A stretch of 64,000 nucleotides of DNA from Geobacteraceae bacterium. Lineage in GTDB: Bacteria > Desulfobacterota > Desulfuromonadia > Geobacterales > Pseudopelobacteraceae. Below are positions 24,914 through 32,785 of this stretch, one piece after another. Numbering within the stretch: the first letter of the stretch is position 1; the number at the start of each line of letters is the position of its first letter. The position numbers were made by a program, and so were the translations under genes. The stretch is taken from the NCBI GenBank assembly GCA_016720395.1, contig JADKKR010000004.1:232438-296437 (forward strand), in the 5' to 3' direction. Under the pieces are notes generated by a model. It had not been told where the DNA came from and made no database searches. It was given only the letters and a program-made list of their open reading frames with translations.

Positions 24914-26364
24914 GCGACATCCTGACACAGCAGACAAAACAGGATGCTCCGCGCACAGGAGTTTACCTGCTCACCCAGGTGTATCAGGAAAATCACCTGC
25001 TCCAGTGGCAGCCAATGGTAATCATCAGGCAGCTCAAGTGTTGCACCGTCAGGCAGCTCCAAAATGCGGTGCAGGTGGTATTCCCGGTAAAAACGGGCAC
25101 CTTCTTCGGTTTGGCGGCTCTCGTGAACAAGACTATAGCGAGTCGGCTCGAGAAACTCCTCGTAGAGAAAAGGTTTTTTCAGCTTCCGGCTGCCTTCATA
25201 GTTCCCCTGGGTAAACTGGACCGTCGGGCCGACCTGTACGGTATTCCGGTTGCCGACCTCCGCCTTGGCCTGCATGAGCACTTCAACGCCATGGGTGCCG
25301 TTTCTGACCAGAAGCCCGATGATCCCGGCGGCCGGATTTTCGATGATCGGCTGGCTCCATTTACGCACTTCCCGCGCCCTTGACGAAACCTTCAATCCTA
25401 CGATCCTGAAAAAGCGTTTTTCCCGGTGCGAGAAAAAGCCCTTATGATCGATGCCCCATTCCTGAAGCTCGTTCAGACCGATCCGCCGTGCCAGCATATG
25501 GTTGACGGCCCTGCGGTCGTCGAGCCATTGAAGCGTGGCCCGCATCCCGTCAGCCTGTTCGTGAATCCGTGATTGGTGCTGGTTCCCCTCTGCCGCAGCA
25601 GTAGCGCTGTTGCACCCCCGCTGTGCTGCGAAGACCAGGCTTGACAGAATGCTGCGGGTGCAGGCGTTCACCAGGTTGTCCCGGGTCATCAGACGGACGA
25701 TTTGGCGCATGGTCAACCAGATGAAACCATCCGGAAGTGTCTGCGGAAAATCGTTCCCGGCAACCACGACCATATTCCGGTTGGATTTATACAGAAACCT
25801 TCCGCCATCTTCCGTCTGAAGACGTGCGAACAGGGTCCTTGACCGGTCGGGGCCGGTAAACAGCTCCAGAAACTGCGGGCTTGTGCCGCCGTGAGCACCG
25901 GTATAATTGCTGTACGTCGCCTGAACAGTCGGTGACAGCTGGATCTCACCGATATTGCCCGGTTCTTCCTTGGCCTGCAGACAGAAATGCAGGATACCGT
26001 CAATCTGCCTGGCCACTATGCCGAGAATGCCGATCTCCGGTTGCTCAATTATCGGCTGGTCCCATTCCAGTTCTTCACGGTCGATCCGGTGCCGGACCTG
26101 GACGCCGATGACGCTGAAGAAGCGGCCGCTCTCGTGGCAGATATTACCGTTTGTACTATCACGCCTCCAGCCGTCCACGGCATCCAGCGGGACAAGCATC
26201 GTGTCAAGAGAAGCTTTCCGGTGGGCCTGCCGGATCCAGTCATCCACAGACAGATCATCATGCAGCGCAGACTGACTGTTGTAAGAGCAGATGACGGCGG
26301 ATATATCGGCAGGGCTGACGGCCAGGGAAGTCGCATATTCACCTGATTCATGATTATTGCCCAT
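24910..26364 (-). CDS. NDP-hexose 2,3-dehydratase family protein
   Basis: This 484-residue protein consists of two homologous halves, as in the EvaA/TylX3-type enzymes of antibiotic deoxysugar biosynthesis. Matching segments are 'WDQPIIEQPEIGILGIVAR' with 'SQPIIENPAAGIIGLLVRN', and 'LSPTVQATYSNYTG' with 'VGPTVQFTQGNYEG'. The enzymes remove the C2 hydroxyl from NDP-4-keto-6-deoxyhexose, giving 2-deoxysugars. ATG 26364 has AGGAGA eight bases upstream and overlaps the glycosyltransferase gene by 11 bases. This family is best known from actinobacterial secondary metabolism, so finding it in a Geobacter-like genome is noteworthy. No NDP-glucose synthase or 4,6-dehydratase gene is in the window. 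Confidence 0.88.
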   Translation of the reverse strand: MGNNHESGEYATSLAVSPADISAVICSYNSQSALHDDLSVDDWIRQAHRKASLDTMLVPLDAVDGWRRDSTNGNICHESGRFFSVIGVQVRHRIDREELEWDQPIIEQPEIGILGIVARQIDGILHFCLQAKEEPGNIGEIQLSPTVQATYSNYTGAHGGTSPQFLELFTGPDRSRTLFARLQTEDGGRFLYKSNRNMVVVAGNDFPQTLPDGFIWLTMRQIVRLMTRDNLVNACTRSILSSLVFAAQRGCNSATAAAEGNQHQSRIHEQADGMRATLQWLDDRRAVNHMLARRIGLNELQEWGIDHKGFFSHREKRFFRIVGLKVSSRAREVRKWSQPIIENPAAGIIGLLVRNGTHGVEVLMQAKAEVGNRNTVQVGPTVQFTQGNYEGSRKLKKPFLYEEFLEPTRYSLVHESRQTEEGARFYREYHLHRILELPDGATLELPDDYHWLPLEQVIFLIHLGEQVNSCARSILFCLLCQDVA

Positions 26365-27322
26365 TGCTGCAGTCTCCTGGTGTGCATCCCGCCGGAACGG
26401 TTGCAAGCTTTTCCCTGATAATGAACTGCGGCTCCTGATTGAGCTTGAGATAGATACGTCCCACGTATTCCCCGAGAATTCCGACGGCAAACAACTGTAT
26501 TCCCCTGAAGAACATTGTTACGGACGTCAACTCCTCAAGATCGGTGGGATCTGTTATTACAGGACTGAGAGAACCCAGCATCATGGTGACCACGGAGTAT
26601 GTCCCGAGCAGCGTCAGGATTATTCCGGATATGGTTACAAGCCGAAGCGGGATCAGCGAATAACTAACAATCATGTTTCCCCACAGTGCGGTCAGTTTTT
26701 TCAAGGTGTAGCCGGACCGGCCATCCCGGCGCTGGTTGTGACATACTTCCACCTTCCCGATATTGCGTGTTATCCCCAGTATAATGGCGTCCAGATAGGG
26801 GCTGGGGGTTGTGTAGGTGATGATCTTGTCTACGAGAAAACGGTTCATGGCCTTGAAGCTGGACAGGTAGAGATTGGCAGGCTTGTTGAGGACAACCCGC
26901 GCCATACTGCCGTTCAGGTAGCTGGCTAAATTGCGGAAGATGCTGTCGTTCTTTTCCGGATAGGAGCAGTAGACCACGTCAAAACCCTTCCGGATTTCCG
27001 TCACCAGAGTGATCACTTCATTGGGAGGGTTCTGGAAGTCGTCGTCCATGACAACGACATAGTCGCCATGCGCCTGATTAAGGCCGGCCATGACGGCGTT
27101 ATGTTCACCGAAGTTACGCGAGAGACGGACATATACAACCATTCCGGGGTGTTCGGCATGCAGTTGTTTGCAGACGGCATCCGTATTGTCATGGCTGCAG
27201 TCGTTGATCAGAATGATCTCGAGCCTGAAGCTGTCCGAAAGCAGCGCTATAAGCTCGTTGCAAAGAGCGGCAATAGTTTTTTCCGCATTGAAGACCGGTA
27301 TGACTATCGAAAGAGACGTCAT
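26354..27322 (-). CDS. Family 2 glycosyltransferase, polyprenyl-phosphate type
   Basis: This 322-residue protein begins 'SLSIVIPVFNAEKTIAALCNELIALL' and has the nucleotide-sugar acidic motif 'VVVMDDDFQNPPNEVI' near residue 90. Two C-terminal membrane spans lie around 230-255 and 265-300. This is the layout of GtrB/DPMS-like enzymes that move a sugar from an NDP donor to undecaprenyl phosphate. The product would be flipped and used by the GT-C-like proteins encoded downstream. It is the first gene of the tight overlapping sugar operon. Confidence 0.9.
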   Translation of the reverse strand: MTSLSIVIPVFNAEKTIAALCNELIALLSDSFRLEIILINDCSHDNTDAVCKQLHAEHPGMVVYVRLSRNFGEHNAVMAGLNQAHGDYVVVMDDDFQNPPNEVITLVTEIRKGFDVVYCSYPEKNDSIFRNLASYLNGSMARVVLNKPANLYLSSFKAMNRFLVDKIITYTTPSPYLDAIILGITRNIGKVEVCHNQRRDGRSGYTLKKLTALWGNMIVSYSLIPLRLVTISGIILTLLGTYSVVTMMLGSLSPVITDPTDLEELTSVTMFFRGIQLFAVGILGEYVGRIYLKLNQEPQFIIREKLATVPAGCTPGDCSNGQ

Positions 27323-27463
27323 GGACTCTCCTCATACGCATATATGGGGCACGAAAATCCAGGCCGGAGTATCAACGTTCAAAAATGATGAACGCCAATC
27401 AACACCGGTTCTGATTCAGAGCCATCGTTACTGTTTGAATTGGAGATACCTGGGATTCAGCTG

Positions 27464-27808
27464 TCAACAGGCGGGTGGTGAACGTCCTTTGGGGAGAAAC
27501 ACGTCGGGGGATACTACGGGTGAAGTCTGCAGTGTTATGTAACGCACCGGCACATAAGGGCGGTGGATTTCGGGTGTAGATTGTGAGCCGCAGAACGCAT
27601 CAAACGAGGGGGCGAACGTGGCCTTCTGGAACAGGGTACTGCTGGACATTGATTTCGCAAACAGGTTAAGAACCGCGCGTGGTCTCGGTTTTGGTTTGCT
27701 GGTCTTGTCAAGGAAAGAAAGACGCATACCCAGGAACATCAGGAAGAAAACGACGCAGGAAACGACTGCTATGCGGAAGGGTGCTGATTTCATGAACGTT
27801 ATATACAC
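27464..27808 (-). CDS. Small single-pass membrane or secreted protein, hypothetical
   Basis: Up to 114 residues, with one hydrophobic segment near the N-terminus ('FRIAVVSCVVFFLMFLGMRL') followed by a basic, proline-rich stretch ('KTSKPKPRPR') and no known motif. The start could be GTG at 27808 or the internal ATG at 27793; neither has a strong ribosome site. It lies upstream of the glycosyltransferase gene on the same strand. I do not recognise it, and it may not be a real gene. Confidence 0.35.
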   Translation of the reverse strand: MYITFMKSAPFRIAVVSCVVFFLMFLGMRLSFLDKTSKPKPRPRAVLNLFAKSMSSSTLFQKATFAPSFDAFCGSQSTPEIHRPYVPVRYITLQTSPVVSPDVFLPKGRSPPAC

Positions 27809-27981
27809 CGCTCTCTGGTGCTGGTTATGATTTGACGTTTCGCTACGTTGACATAAAAATCATGGCTCTGTAAAGAAATTTCATGTCGACATGTGTGCCG
27901 CAATTCCCGGGGCCGGCCTCCCTGCTGCTGCATGAAGAGGGTGACAAAACAATTTGTCCTTTCACCATGCCGCGACTCCTG

Positions 27982-29112
27982 TCACGCCAGGGTCTTGTGG
28001 AAGCGCCTCACCGCCAGGGCAAGCAGCGCAACACCCAGGCCGCCCAAGGCCGCAAGTTGGGGCCAGAGTATGTCTATCCCCACATCCTTGAGGAAGAGGC
28101 CCCTGATGATCACCATATAGTAGCGCAGCGGATTGAGCAGCGTCAGCCACTGCGCCGGCTCGGGCATGTTCTCGATGGGAAAGGCAAAGCCGGAGAGCAG
28201 CATGGCCGGGAAGATGATGAAGAAGGCGGTCATCATGGCCTGCTGCTGGGTCTGGCTGATCGTGGAGATCAGCAGTCCGAGCCCCAGGGAGCTCATCAGG
28301 AACAGCGTCGTCGCCAGAAGCAGCAGCCACAGGCTGCCGCGCACCGGCGCATCGAAGACCAGCGCACCCACCATGCTGATCAGGGCCACATCGATATAGC
28401 CGATCAGCACAAAGGGAAGCGTCTTGCCCAGGATGAACTCCCCCTTGCGGATGGGCGTGACGATAACCTGCTCGATGGTGCCGATCTCCTTTTCCCTGAC
28501 GATGGCCAGCGATGAGAGCAGCATGGTGATGACAAAGAGGATGTTGGTGATAACCGCCGGGACATAAAAGGGAGGGCTTTCCAGGTTGTCGTTGAACCAG
28601 GCCCGGCTGACCAGTTCGACCCGGCCGATGCGGGGGGGAGACCCCAGGTGCCGTGCCGCGTACTCAGACTGCAGACGCGTATTGTAGGCGATCGCCAGGC
28701 GGCCGAGATAGCCGCTGATCACCCCGGCGGTATTCGAGTCGCTGCCGTCCAGCAGCACCTGCACGGGCGCAGCCAAGCCTCCGCGCAGTTCCGCAGCGAA
28801 ACCATGCCCGATCACCAGCACCACCCGCACCTTCCCTCGGTCAAGCAGGGCAGCGGCCTCGTCGTAACGCTCGATACGCGCCACCGGTTTGAAGTAGCCG
28901 GAGGAGCTCATCACCGCCACCAGGTCACGGCTTTCGGCGCTGTTGTCCCGGTCCATGATCGCGGTGGGGATGTTTTTCACATCCATATTGACGGCATAGC
29001 CGAAGATAACCGTCTGCAGGGCCGGGATGACGAAGAGCACGATTCTCATGCGCGGGTCGCGAAAGACCTGGATGAACTCCTTGATCAGCATGGCACGGAG
29101 ACGTTCGAACAT
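27982..29112 (-). CDS. ABC-2 type transporter permease (YbhR-like)
   Basis: This 376-residue permease starts 'MFERLRAMLIKEFIQVFRDPRMRIVLFVIPALQTVIFGYAVNMDV'. It has one N-terminal span, a large periplasmic domain (about 45-175) and five C-terminal spans. The conserved 'IVREKEIGTIEQVIVTPIRKGEFILGKTLPF' lies near 230, and it ends 'LNPLRYYMVIIRGLFLKDVG'. This is the YhhJ/YbhR/YbhS drug-efflux permease family. With the second permease, the double ATPase and the HlyD protein upstream it would form an exporter of hydrophobic compounds. A GxxExxY gene with repeats separates it from the other permease, so the operon appears interrupted. Confidence 0.92.
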   Translation of the reverse strand: MFERLRAMLIKEFIQVFRDPRMRIVLFVIPALQTVIFGYAVNMDVKNIPTAIMDRDNSAESRDLVAVMSSSGYFKPVARIERYDEAAALLDRGKVRVVLVIGHGFAAELRGGLAAPVQVLLDGSDSNTAGVISGYLGRLAIAYNTRLQSEYAARHLGSPPRIGRVELVSRAWFNDNLESPPFYVPAVITNILFVITMLLSSLAIVREKEIGTIEQVIVTPIRKGEFILGKTLPFVLIGYIDVALISMVGALVFDAPVRGSLWLLLLATTLFLMSSLGLGLLISTISQTQQQAMMTAFFIIFPAMLLSGFAFPIENMPEPAQWLTLLNPLRYYMVIIRGLFLKDVGIDILWPQLAALGGLGVALLALAVRRFHKTLA

Positions 29113-29127
29113 GGCTAAGCCCTTTTT

Positions 29128-29158
29128 GCCACAGAGGACACAGAGGTCACAGAGAAAA
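29128..29158 (+). repeat. CCACAGAGG-family repeat, copy 1
   Basis: GCCACAGAGGACACAGAG followed by GTCACAGAGAAAA, just upstream of the YbhR-like start. The last codons and TGA stop of the GxxExxY gene lie inside it. The same unit appears at 29587-29617, 29687-29717 (inverted) and 30863-30893, with CCACGGAGG variants at 51.7-52.0 kb. Confidence 0.85.
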
Positions 29159-29512
29159 TCTTTTTATACCGTCTACGAGACGGGATTCGCCGAAATTCAA
29201 TAATAACGCCCGGCTAAGGCCGGTACTTTTCAGATAGGAAAGGACCTGAGCGGAAAACACATCTTCCAGCCGCCTAACCGATTTAATTTCTACGATTACT
29301 TCACCATGTACCAGTAGATCAATACGTTGCCCTTTGATTCTGACATCTTTATACATAACAGAAATTTCCTTCTGTCTTTCATGAGGAATTCCCCGTAGGC
29401 CAAGCTCATGACAGAGTGCTTCCTCGTAAATTGACTCAAGCAGCCCCGGCCCCAGGATTCTGTGTACCTCGATGGCCGCTGCAATTATCTGTTCCGTCAG
29501 CTTGTCACTCAT
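29147..29512 (-). CDS. GxxExxY protein (PD-(D/E)XK nuclease-like)
   Basis: This 121-residue protein carries the naming motif 'GPGLLESIYEEALCHEL' and the nuclease-like core 'VRIKGQRIDLLVHGEVIVEIKSV', in which Asp and Glu-x-Lys match a PD-(D/E)XK active site. Family members are common, uncharacterised and widely scattered. The ATG at 29512 is preceded by AGGAAATCCTATGAGTG. The gene lies between the two permease genes of one efflux operon and is flanked by CCACAGAGG repeats; its terminal 'FSL' and stop are encoded by repeat sequence. This resembles the DUF559 unit at 9.3-9.8 kb and suggests a repeat-associated mobile unit. Confidence 0.85.
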   Translation of the reverse strand: MSDKLTEQIIAAAIEVHRILGPGLLESIYEEALCHELGLRGIPHERQKEISVMYKDVRIKGQRIDLLVHGEVIVEIKSVRRLEDVFSAQVLSYLKSTGLSRALLLNFGESRLVDGIKRFSL

Positions 29513-29586
29513 AGGATTTCCTCTGTGTACGCTATATAACCTTTGGTAACGTATTTTTTTTTACATCCTAAAAACTTAAAGCTATT

Positions 29587-29717
29587 GCCACAGAGGGCAC
29601 AGAGAACGCAGAGAGAGTCAAAACCAGAAATATTTTTGGGGTAAAACCAGACATTACTTCGGGGTTTAATTCAAACATTTTTTAGGTTTCCTCTGTGTTC
29701 TCTGTGCCCTCTGTGGC
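29587..29717. repeat. CCACAGAGG-family repeats, copies 2 and 3 (inverted pair)
   Basis: GCCACAGAGGGCACAGAGAA at 29587-29606 continues as CGCAGAGAGAG. An inverted copy ends with CTCTGTGCCCTCTGTGGC at 29700-29717. The pair could form a long stem around a 69-base AT-rich loop. The stop codon of the upstream permease touches the end of copy 3. Confidence 0.85.
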
Positions 29718-30850
29718 TAAAGAATTTTTTTTCTGAACTTCTTTACCGCCACCACCAGCACGGCCGTCCCGAAGACCCCCAGAAAGAGCACCTCCGGCCA
29801 GAGGACCGCCATACCCACGTCCTTGAGATAGATCCCCCGCAGGATGAGCACGAAATAGCGTGCGCTGATCAGGCGGGTCACAGCCTGGATCGGCAGCGGC
29901 ATGTTCTCGATGGGAAAGATGAAGCCTGACAGCAGGAAGGCCGGCAGCACGGTGGTGACGATGGCCAGCTGGCTGGCCAGCAGCTGGCTCTTGGTGATGA
30001 TGCTGAGCAGGATGCCGAAGGAGAGCGCACCGAACAGGAACAGCACCGCCAGCGCAGCCAAGAGGCCGAGGCTGCCCCGTAGCGGCACATTGAAGACGAA
30101 CTCGCCGACGCAGACACAGAGGATCAGATCCAGCACACCGATACAGAAATAGGGCGCCAGCTTGCCGAAGATCAGCTCCGGGCCGGAGACAGGCGTGGCG
30201 ATGAGCTGCTCCATGGTGCCGGTCTCCCACTCGCGGGCCATGCAGAGCGACGTCAGGATAGCGGCCATGATCATCATCACGACGGCGATCAGCCCCGGAA
30301 AGATGAAGTTGCGCGAGACCATGTCGGTATTGAACCAGACCCGCTGCTTAAGCTCCAGTGAAGGGACCCGCGGCTGCAGACCCTGCCGCTGCATCTGCTG
30401 CAGCGCTATGTCGCGGGAATAGGCGGCAGCCGTTGCCTCGGCATAACCCAGGGCGATGGTGGCTGTCGTCGGGTCGCTGCCGTCCAGGATCGTCTGGACC
30501 GGGGCGCGCTCCCCCTGCGACAGCAGGCTGTCGAAATCAGGCGGAATCACCAGGGCGATCAGCGCCTCACGCCGGTCGACGGCCTCCTCGATGGCACGGT
30601 AGCCGGAGACCTGCTGGCGGAGATCGAAATAGCGCGACCCGGAGAAGCGGCTGATGAACTCGCGGCTGCGGGCCGTTTCGGCCTGATCCCAGACCGCCAG
30701 CGGCACCCGGTCCACATCCAGGGTCAGGGCGTAGCCGAACAGGAACAGGAGCAGCATGGGCATGCCGATGCCCATCATCAGGCTGCGCGGATCGCGCAGG
30801 ACATGCAGGAACTCCTTTTTGGCAACGGCTTTCAGTCGGCGGAGATTCAT
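29717..30850 (-). CDS. ABC-2 type transporter permease (YbhS-like)
   Basis: This 377-residue paralogue of the 27982-29112 permease has the same layout: an N-terminal span ('MLLLFLFGYALTLDVDRVPLAVWD'), a periplasmic domain, and five C-terminal spans with 'MAREWETGTMEQLIATPVSGPELIFGKLAPYF' and 'VTRLISARYFVLILRGIYLKDVG'. Two different permeases plus a double ATPase are standard for the YbhFSR exporters. Its stop codon TAG ends in the first base of a CCACAGAGG-family repeat, and another copy lies just upstream of its start at 30863-30893. Confidence 0.92.
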   Translation of the reverse strand: MNLRRLKAVAKKEFLHVLRDPRSLMMGIGMPMLLLFLFGYALTLDVDRVPLAVWDQAETARSREFISRFSGSRYFDLRQQVSGYRAIEEAVDRREALIALVIPPDFDSLLSQGERAPVQTILDGSDPTTATIALGYAEATAAAYSRDIALQQMQRQGLQPRVPSLELKQRVWFNTDMVSRNFIFPGLIAVVMMIMAAILTSLCMAREWETGTMEQLIATPVSGPELIFGKLAPYFCIGVLDLILCVCVGEFVFNVPLRGSLGLLAALAVLFLFGALSFGILLSIITKSQLLASQLAIVTTVLPAFLLSGFIFPIENMPLPIQAVTRLISARYFVLILRGIYLKDVGMAVLWPEVLFLGVFGTAVLVVAVKKFRKKIL

Positions 30851-30862
30851 AAAACCTTTTCT

Positions 30863-30893
30863 GCCACAGAGGCCACAGAGAACACAGAGAAAA
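30863..30893 (+). repeat. CCACAGAGG-family repeat, copy 4
   Basis: GCCACAGAGGCCACAGAGAA continuing CACAGAGAAAA, 13 bases upstream of the YbhS-like start. It lies in the 231-base gap between the ATPase and permease genes. Confidence 0.85.
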
Positions 30894-31000
30894 TCAATAA
30901 TCCATACCTACAAGGATGGACTGGATAAACCTTGTGCCGGACATGCTGAAACCAAACAAATCTTGTTTCACGTACCAAAAGTAGACGCTTCTAAGCGGCA

Positions 31001-31066
31001 ACGCGGCGACGCAGCGTTATACCAAAAAAATGATTATCTTAATCGCCTTCCGTTGCGTCGTCGCGT
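31001..31066. repeat. Inverted repeat in ATPase-permease gap
   Basis: ACGCGGCGACGCA at 31001-31013 pairs with TGCGTCGTCGCGT at 31054-31066 (12 of 13 positions) around a 40-base AT-rich loop. The length and asymmetry suggest another small repeat element rather than a terminator. Confidence 0.6.
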
Positions 31067-31081
31067 GAGACCGGTTTCTTG

Positions 31082-32662
31082 TTAATCGCTTTTTTGATCC
31101 CGCTCCTCGATCAACCCGATGAAAACATCCTCAAGTGACGGCAGCACACCATCCCGGGCCCGTTCCTGTTTCAGCTCCTGCGGCGTTCCCACCGCCACCA
31201 GTTCACCACGGTAGATCAGGGCCAGACGGTCGCAGTACTCGGCCTCGTCCATGTAGTGGGTGGTGACAAAGACCGTAACACCGTTGCCGGCCATGGTACG
31301 GATCAACTCCCAGAACGTACGTCGCGAGAGCGGATCGACGCCGGAGGTCGGCTCGTCCAGGAAGACAATGGCCGGTTCGTGCAGGATGGCACATCCCAGG
31401 GCCAGGCGCTGCCGCCATCCGCCGGAGAGCTCGCCGGCCTTGGAATGCCGGCGCCCGGTCAGACCGGCCATCCGGATCACCCATTCGGTCCGTTCCTTCA
31501 AACGTTGCGGCGGGATGCGGTAGATGCCGCCGTAGAAGGCGATGTTCTCGTCAACGGTCAGATCCTCGTAGAGTGAGAACCTCTGGCTCATGTAGCCGAT
31601 GTTCTCCTTGATGCGCTCCGGCTGGCCGGCAATATCGAACCCGGCTACGCTGCCGCTGCCCGATGTTGGGGCCAGGATGCCGCACAGCATGCGGATGGTG
31701 GTGGACTTGCCGGCGCCGTTGGGTCCCAGGAAACCGAAGATCTGTCCCCGGGGAACGGAAAGGGACACACTGTCCACGGCGGTGAAGGAGTCGAAGCGTT
31801 TGGTAAGACGGTCGAGTACGACGGCTGGCTCCCTCCCCTCCCTCGACGGGAGGGGGCCGGGGGGTGGGTGAAGCTGCAATGTACTGCCATGGTGGCAGCT
31901 GCCCCCCCTCCCTGAACCTCCCCCGCCAGGGGGGAGGGAACTATTCGAAGGGCCGATCCTGCTGATCACGAGCTCCTCCAGCGATACGGTTCCGTTACCG
32001 GTCAATGCTGACGGGGTGTCGCAGGCGATCATGCGACCGTCGTGGATCAGCCCGACCCGGTCGCAACGCCCGGCCTCATCCAGGTAGGCGGTGGCCACCA
32101 CAATCGTGACCCCCTCGGTGTGCAGTTCGCGCAGGATGTGCCAGAAATCGCGGCGAGAGACCGGATCGACGCCGTTGGTCGGCTCGTCCAGCAGCAGCAG
32201 CTTCGGTTTGTGGATCAGGGCACAGCAGAGTCCCAGCTTCTGCTTCATACCACCGGAGAGGCGGCCGGCCAGGCGGTCGTTGAATGGGGCCAGGCCGCTG
32301 AAGTCCAGCAGGCGAGCGGTGCGCTCACGGCGTTCCACACCGGAAACCCCGAAGATATCGGCGTAAAAGGAGATGTTCTCCGCGACAGACAGGTCCGGAT
32401 ACAGGCCGAAGCGCTGGCTCATGTAGCCGATCTGCCCCTTGACCCGTTCCGCACCGGTCGGGAACAGATGACCAAGGACTTCCAGCTCCCCTTCCTGCGG
32501 GTCGAGGATGCCGGCCAGCATGCGCAGGGTCGTCGTCTTGCCGGCCCCGTCCGAACCGACCAGCCCGAACAACTCCCCCGCGGGAATCTCCAGGTCAAGC
32601 CGGTCAACGGCAGTCATGTCGCCGAAACGGCGGGTGAGGTTGTGGGTAGTGATGGTATTCAT
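31082..32662 (-). CDS. Double ABC ATPase (YbhF-like), with translated repeat in the linker
   Basis: The 526 residues hold two ATP-binding cassettes. Cassette 1 has Walker A 'VGSDGAGKTTTLRML', signature 'LSGGMKQKLG' and Walker B 'LLLLDEPTNGVD'. Cassette 2 has 'LGPNGAGKSTTIRML', 'LSGGWRQRLA' and 'IVFLDEPTSGVD'. Such fusions power YbhFSR-type multidrug exporters. Between the cassettes (about residues 240-285) lies a low-complexity linker, 'SLPPGGGGSGRGGSCHHGST' then 'PPPGPLPSREG', encoded by a GC-rich palindromic repeat related to the one at 51.8-51.9 kb. The repeat keeps the frame open, so the fusion is probably still functional. Genes upstream and downstream complete an exporter operon. Confidence 0.93.
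   Translation of the reverse strand: MNTITTHNLTRRFGDMTAVDRLDLEIPAGELFGLVGSDGAGKTTTLRMLAGILDPQEGELEVLGHLFPTGAERVKGQIGYMSQRFGLYPDLSVAENISFYADIFGVSGVERRERTARLLDFSGLAPFNDRLAGRLSGGMKQKLGLCCALIHKPKLLLLDEPTNGVDPVSRRDFWHILRELHTEGVTIVVATAYLDEAGRCDRVGLIHDGRMIACDTPSALTGNGTVSLEELVISRIGPSNSSLPPGGGGSGRGGSCHHGSTLQLHPPPGPLPSREGREPAVVLDRLTKRFDSFTAVDSVSLSVPRGQIFGFLGPNGAGKSTTIRMLCGILAPTSGSGSVAGFDIAGQPERIKENIGYMSQRFSLYEDLTVDENIAFYGGIYRIPPQRLKERTEWVIRMAGLTGRRHSKAGELSGGWRQRLALGCAILHEPAIVFLDEPTSGVDPLSRRTFWELIRTMAGNGVTVFVTTHYMDEAEYCDRLALIYRGELVAVGTPQELKQERARDGVLPSLEDVFIGLIEERDQKSD
31831..31942. repeat. GC-rich palindromic element inside ATPase gene
   Basis: The element has a CCCTCCC-tcgac-GGGAGGG hairpin with a CCGGGGGGTGGGT arm at one end and CTCCCCCGCCAGGGGGGAGGG at the other, joined by a segment containing TGAAGCTGC and GCCATGG. 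The copy at 51838-51935 shares both ends and the TGAAGCTGC block in inverted orientation. Here it is read through as protein. Confidence 0.85.
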
Positions 32663-32785
32663 AAAATTGAAATGTCCCGGCGGCGTCAGAATTCAGATGA
32701 TGCCAAGGCAGCGAGGCGAAAGCGACGGAGGCATGGCAGCGCCATGTTGAGGAGCTTTCAACGAGCTAACGCCGGCAGGGCTGAA
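32663..32785. other. Gap with partial inverted repeat
   Basis: The 123 bases between the HlyD and ATPase genes hold GGCGTCAGAATTCAG near the 5' side and CTGAATTATGGCGTC near the 3' side, an interrupted inverted arrangement. A GCATGGCAGCGCCATGTT-type palindrome lies between. No gene is seen; it may be another repeat element. Confidence 0.4.
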
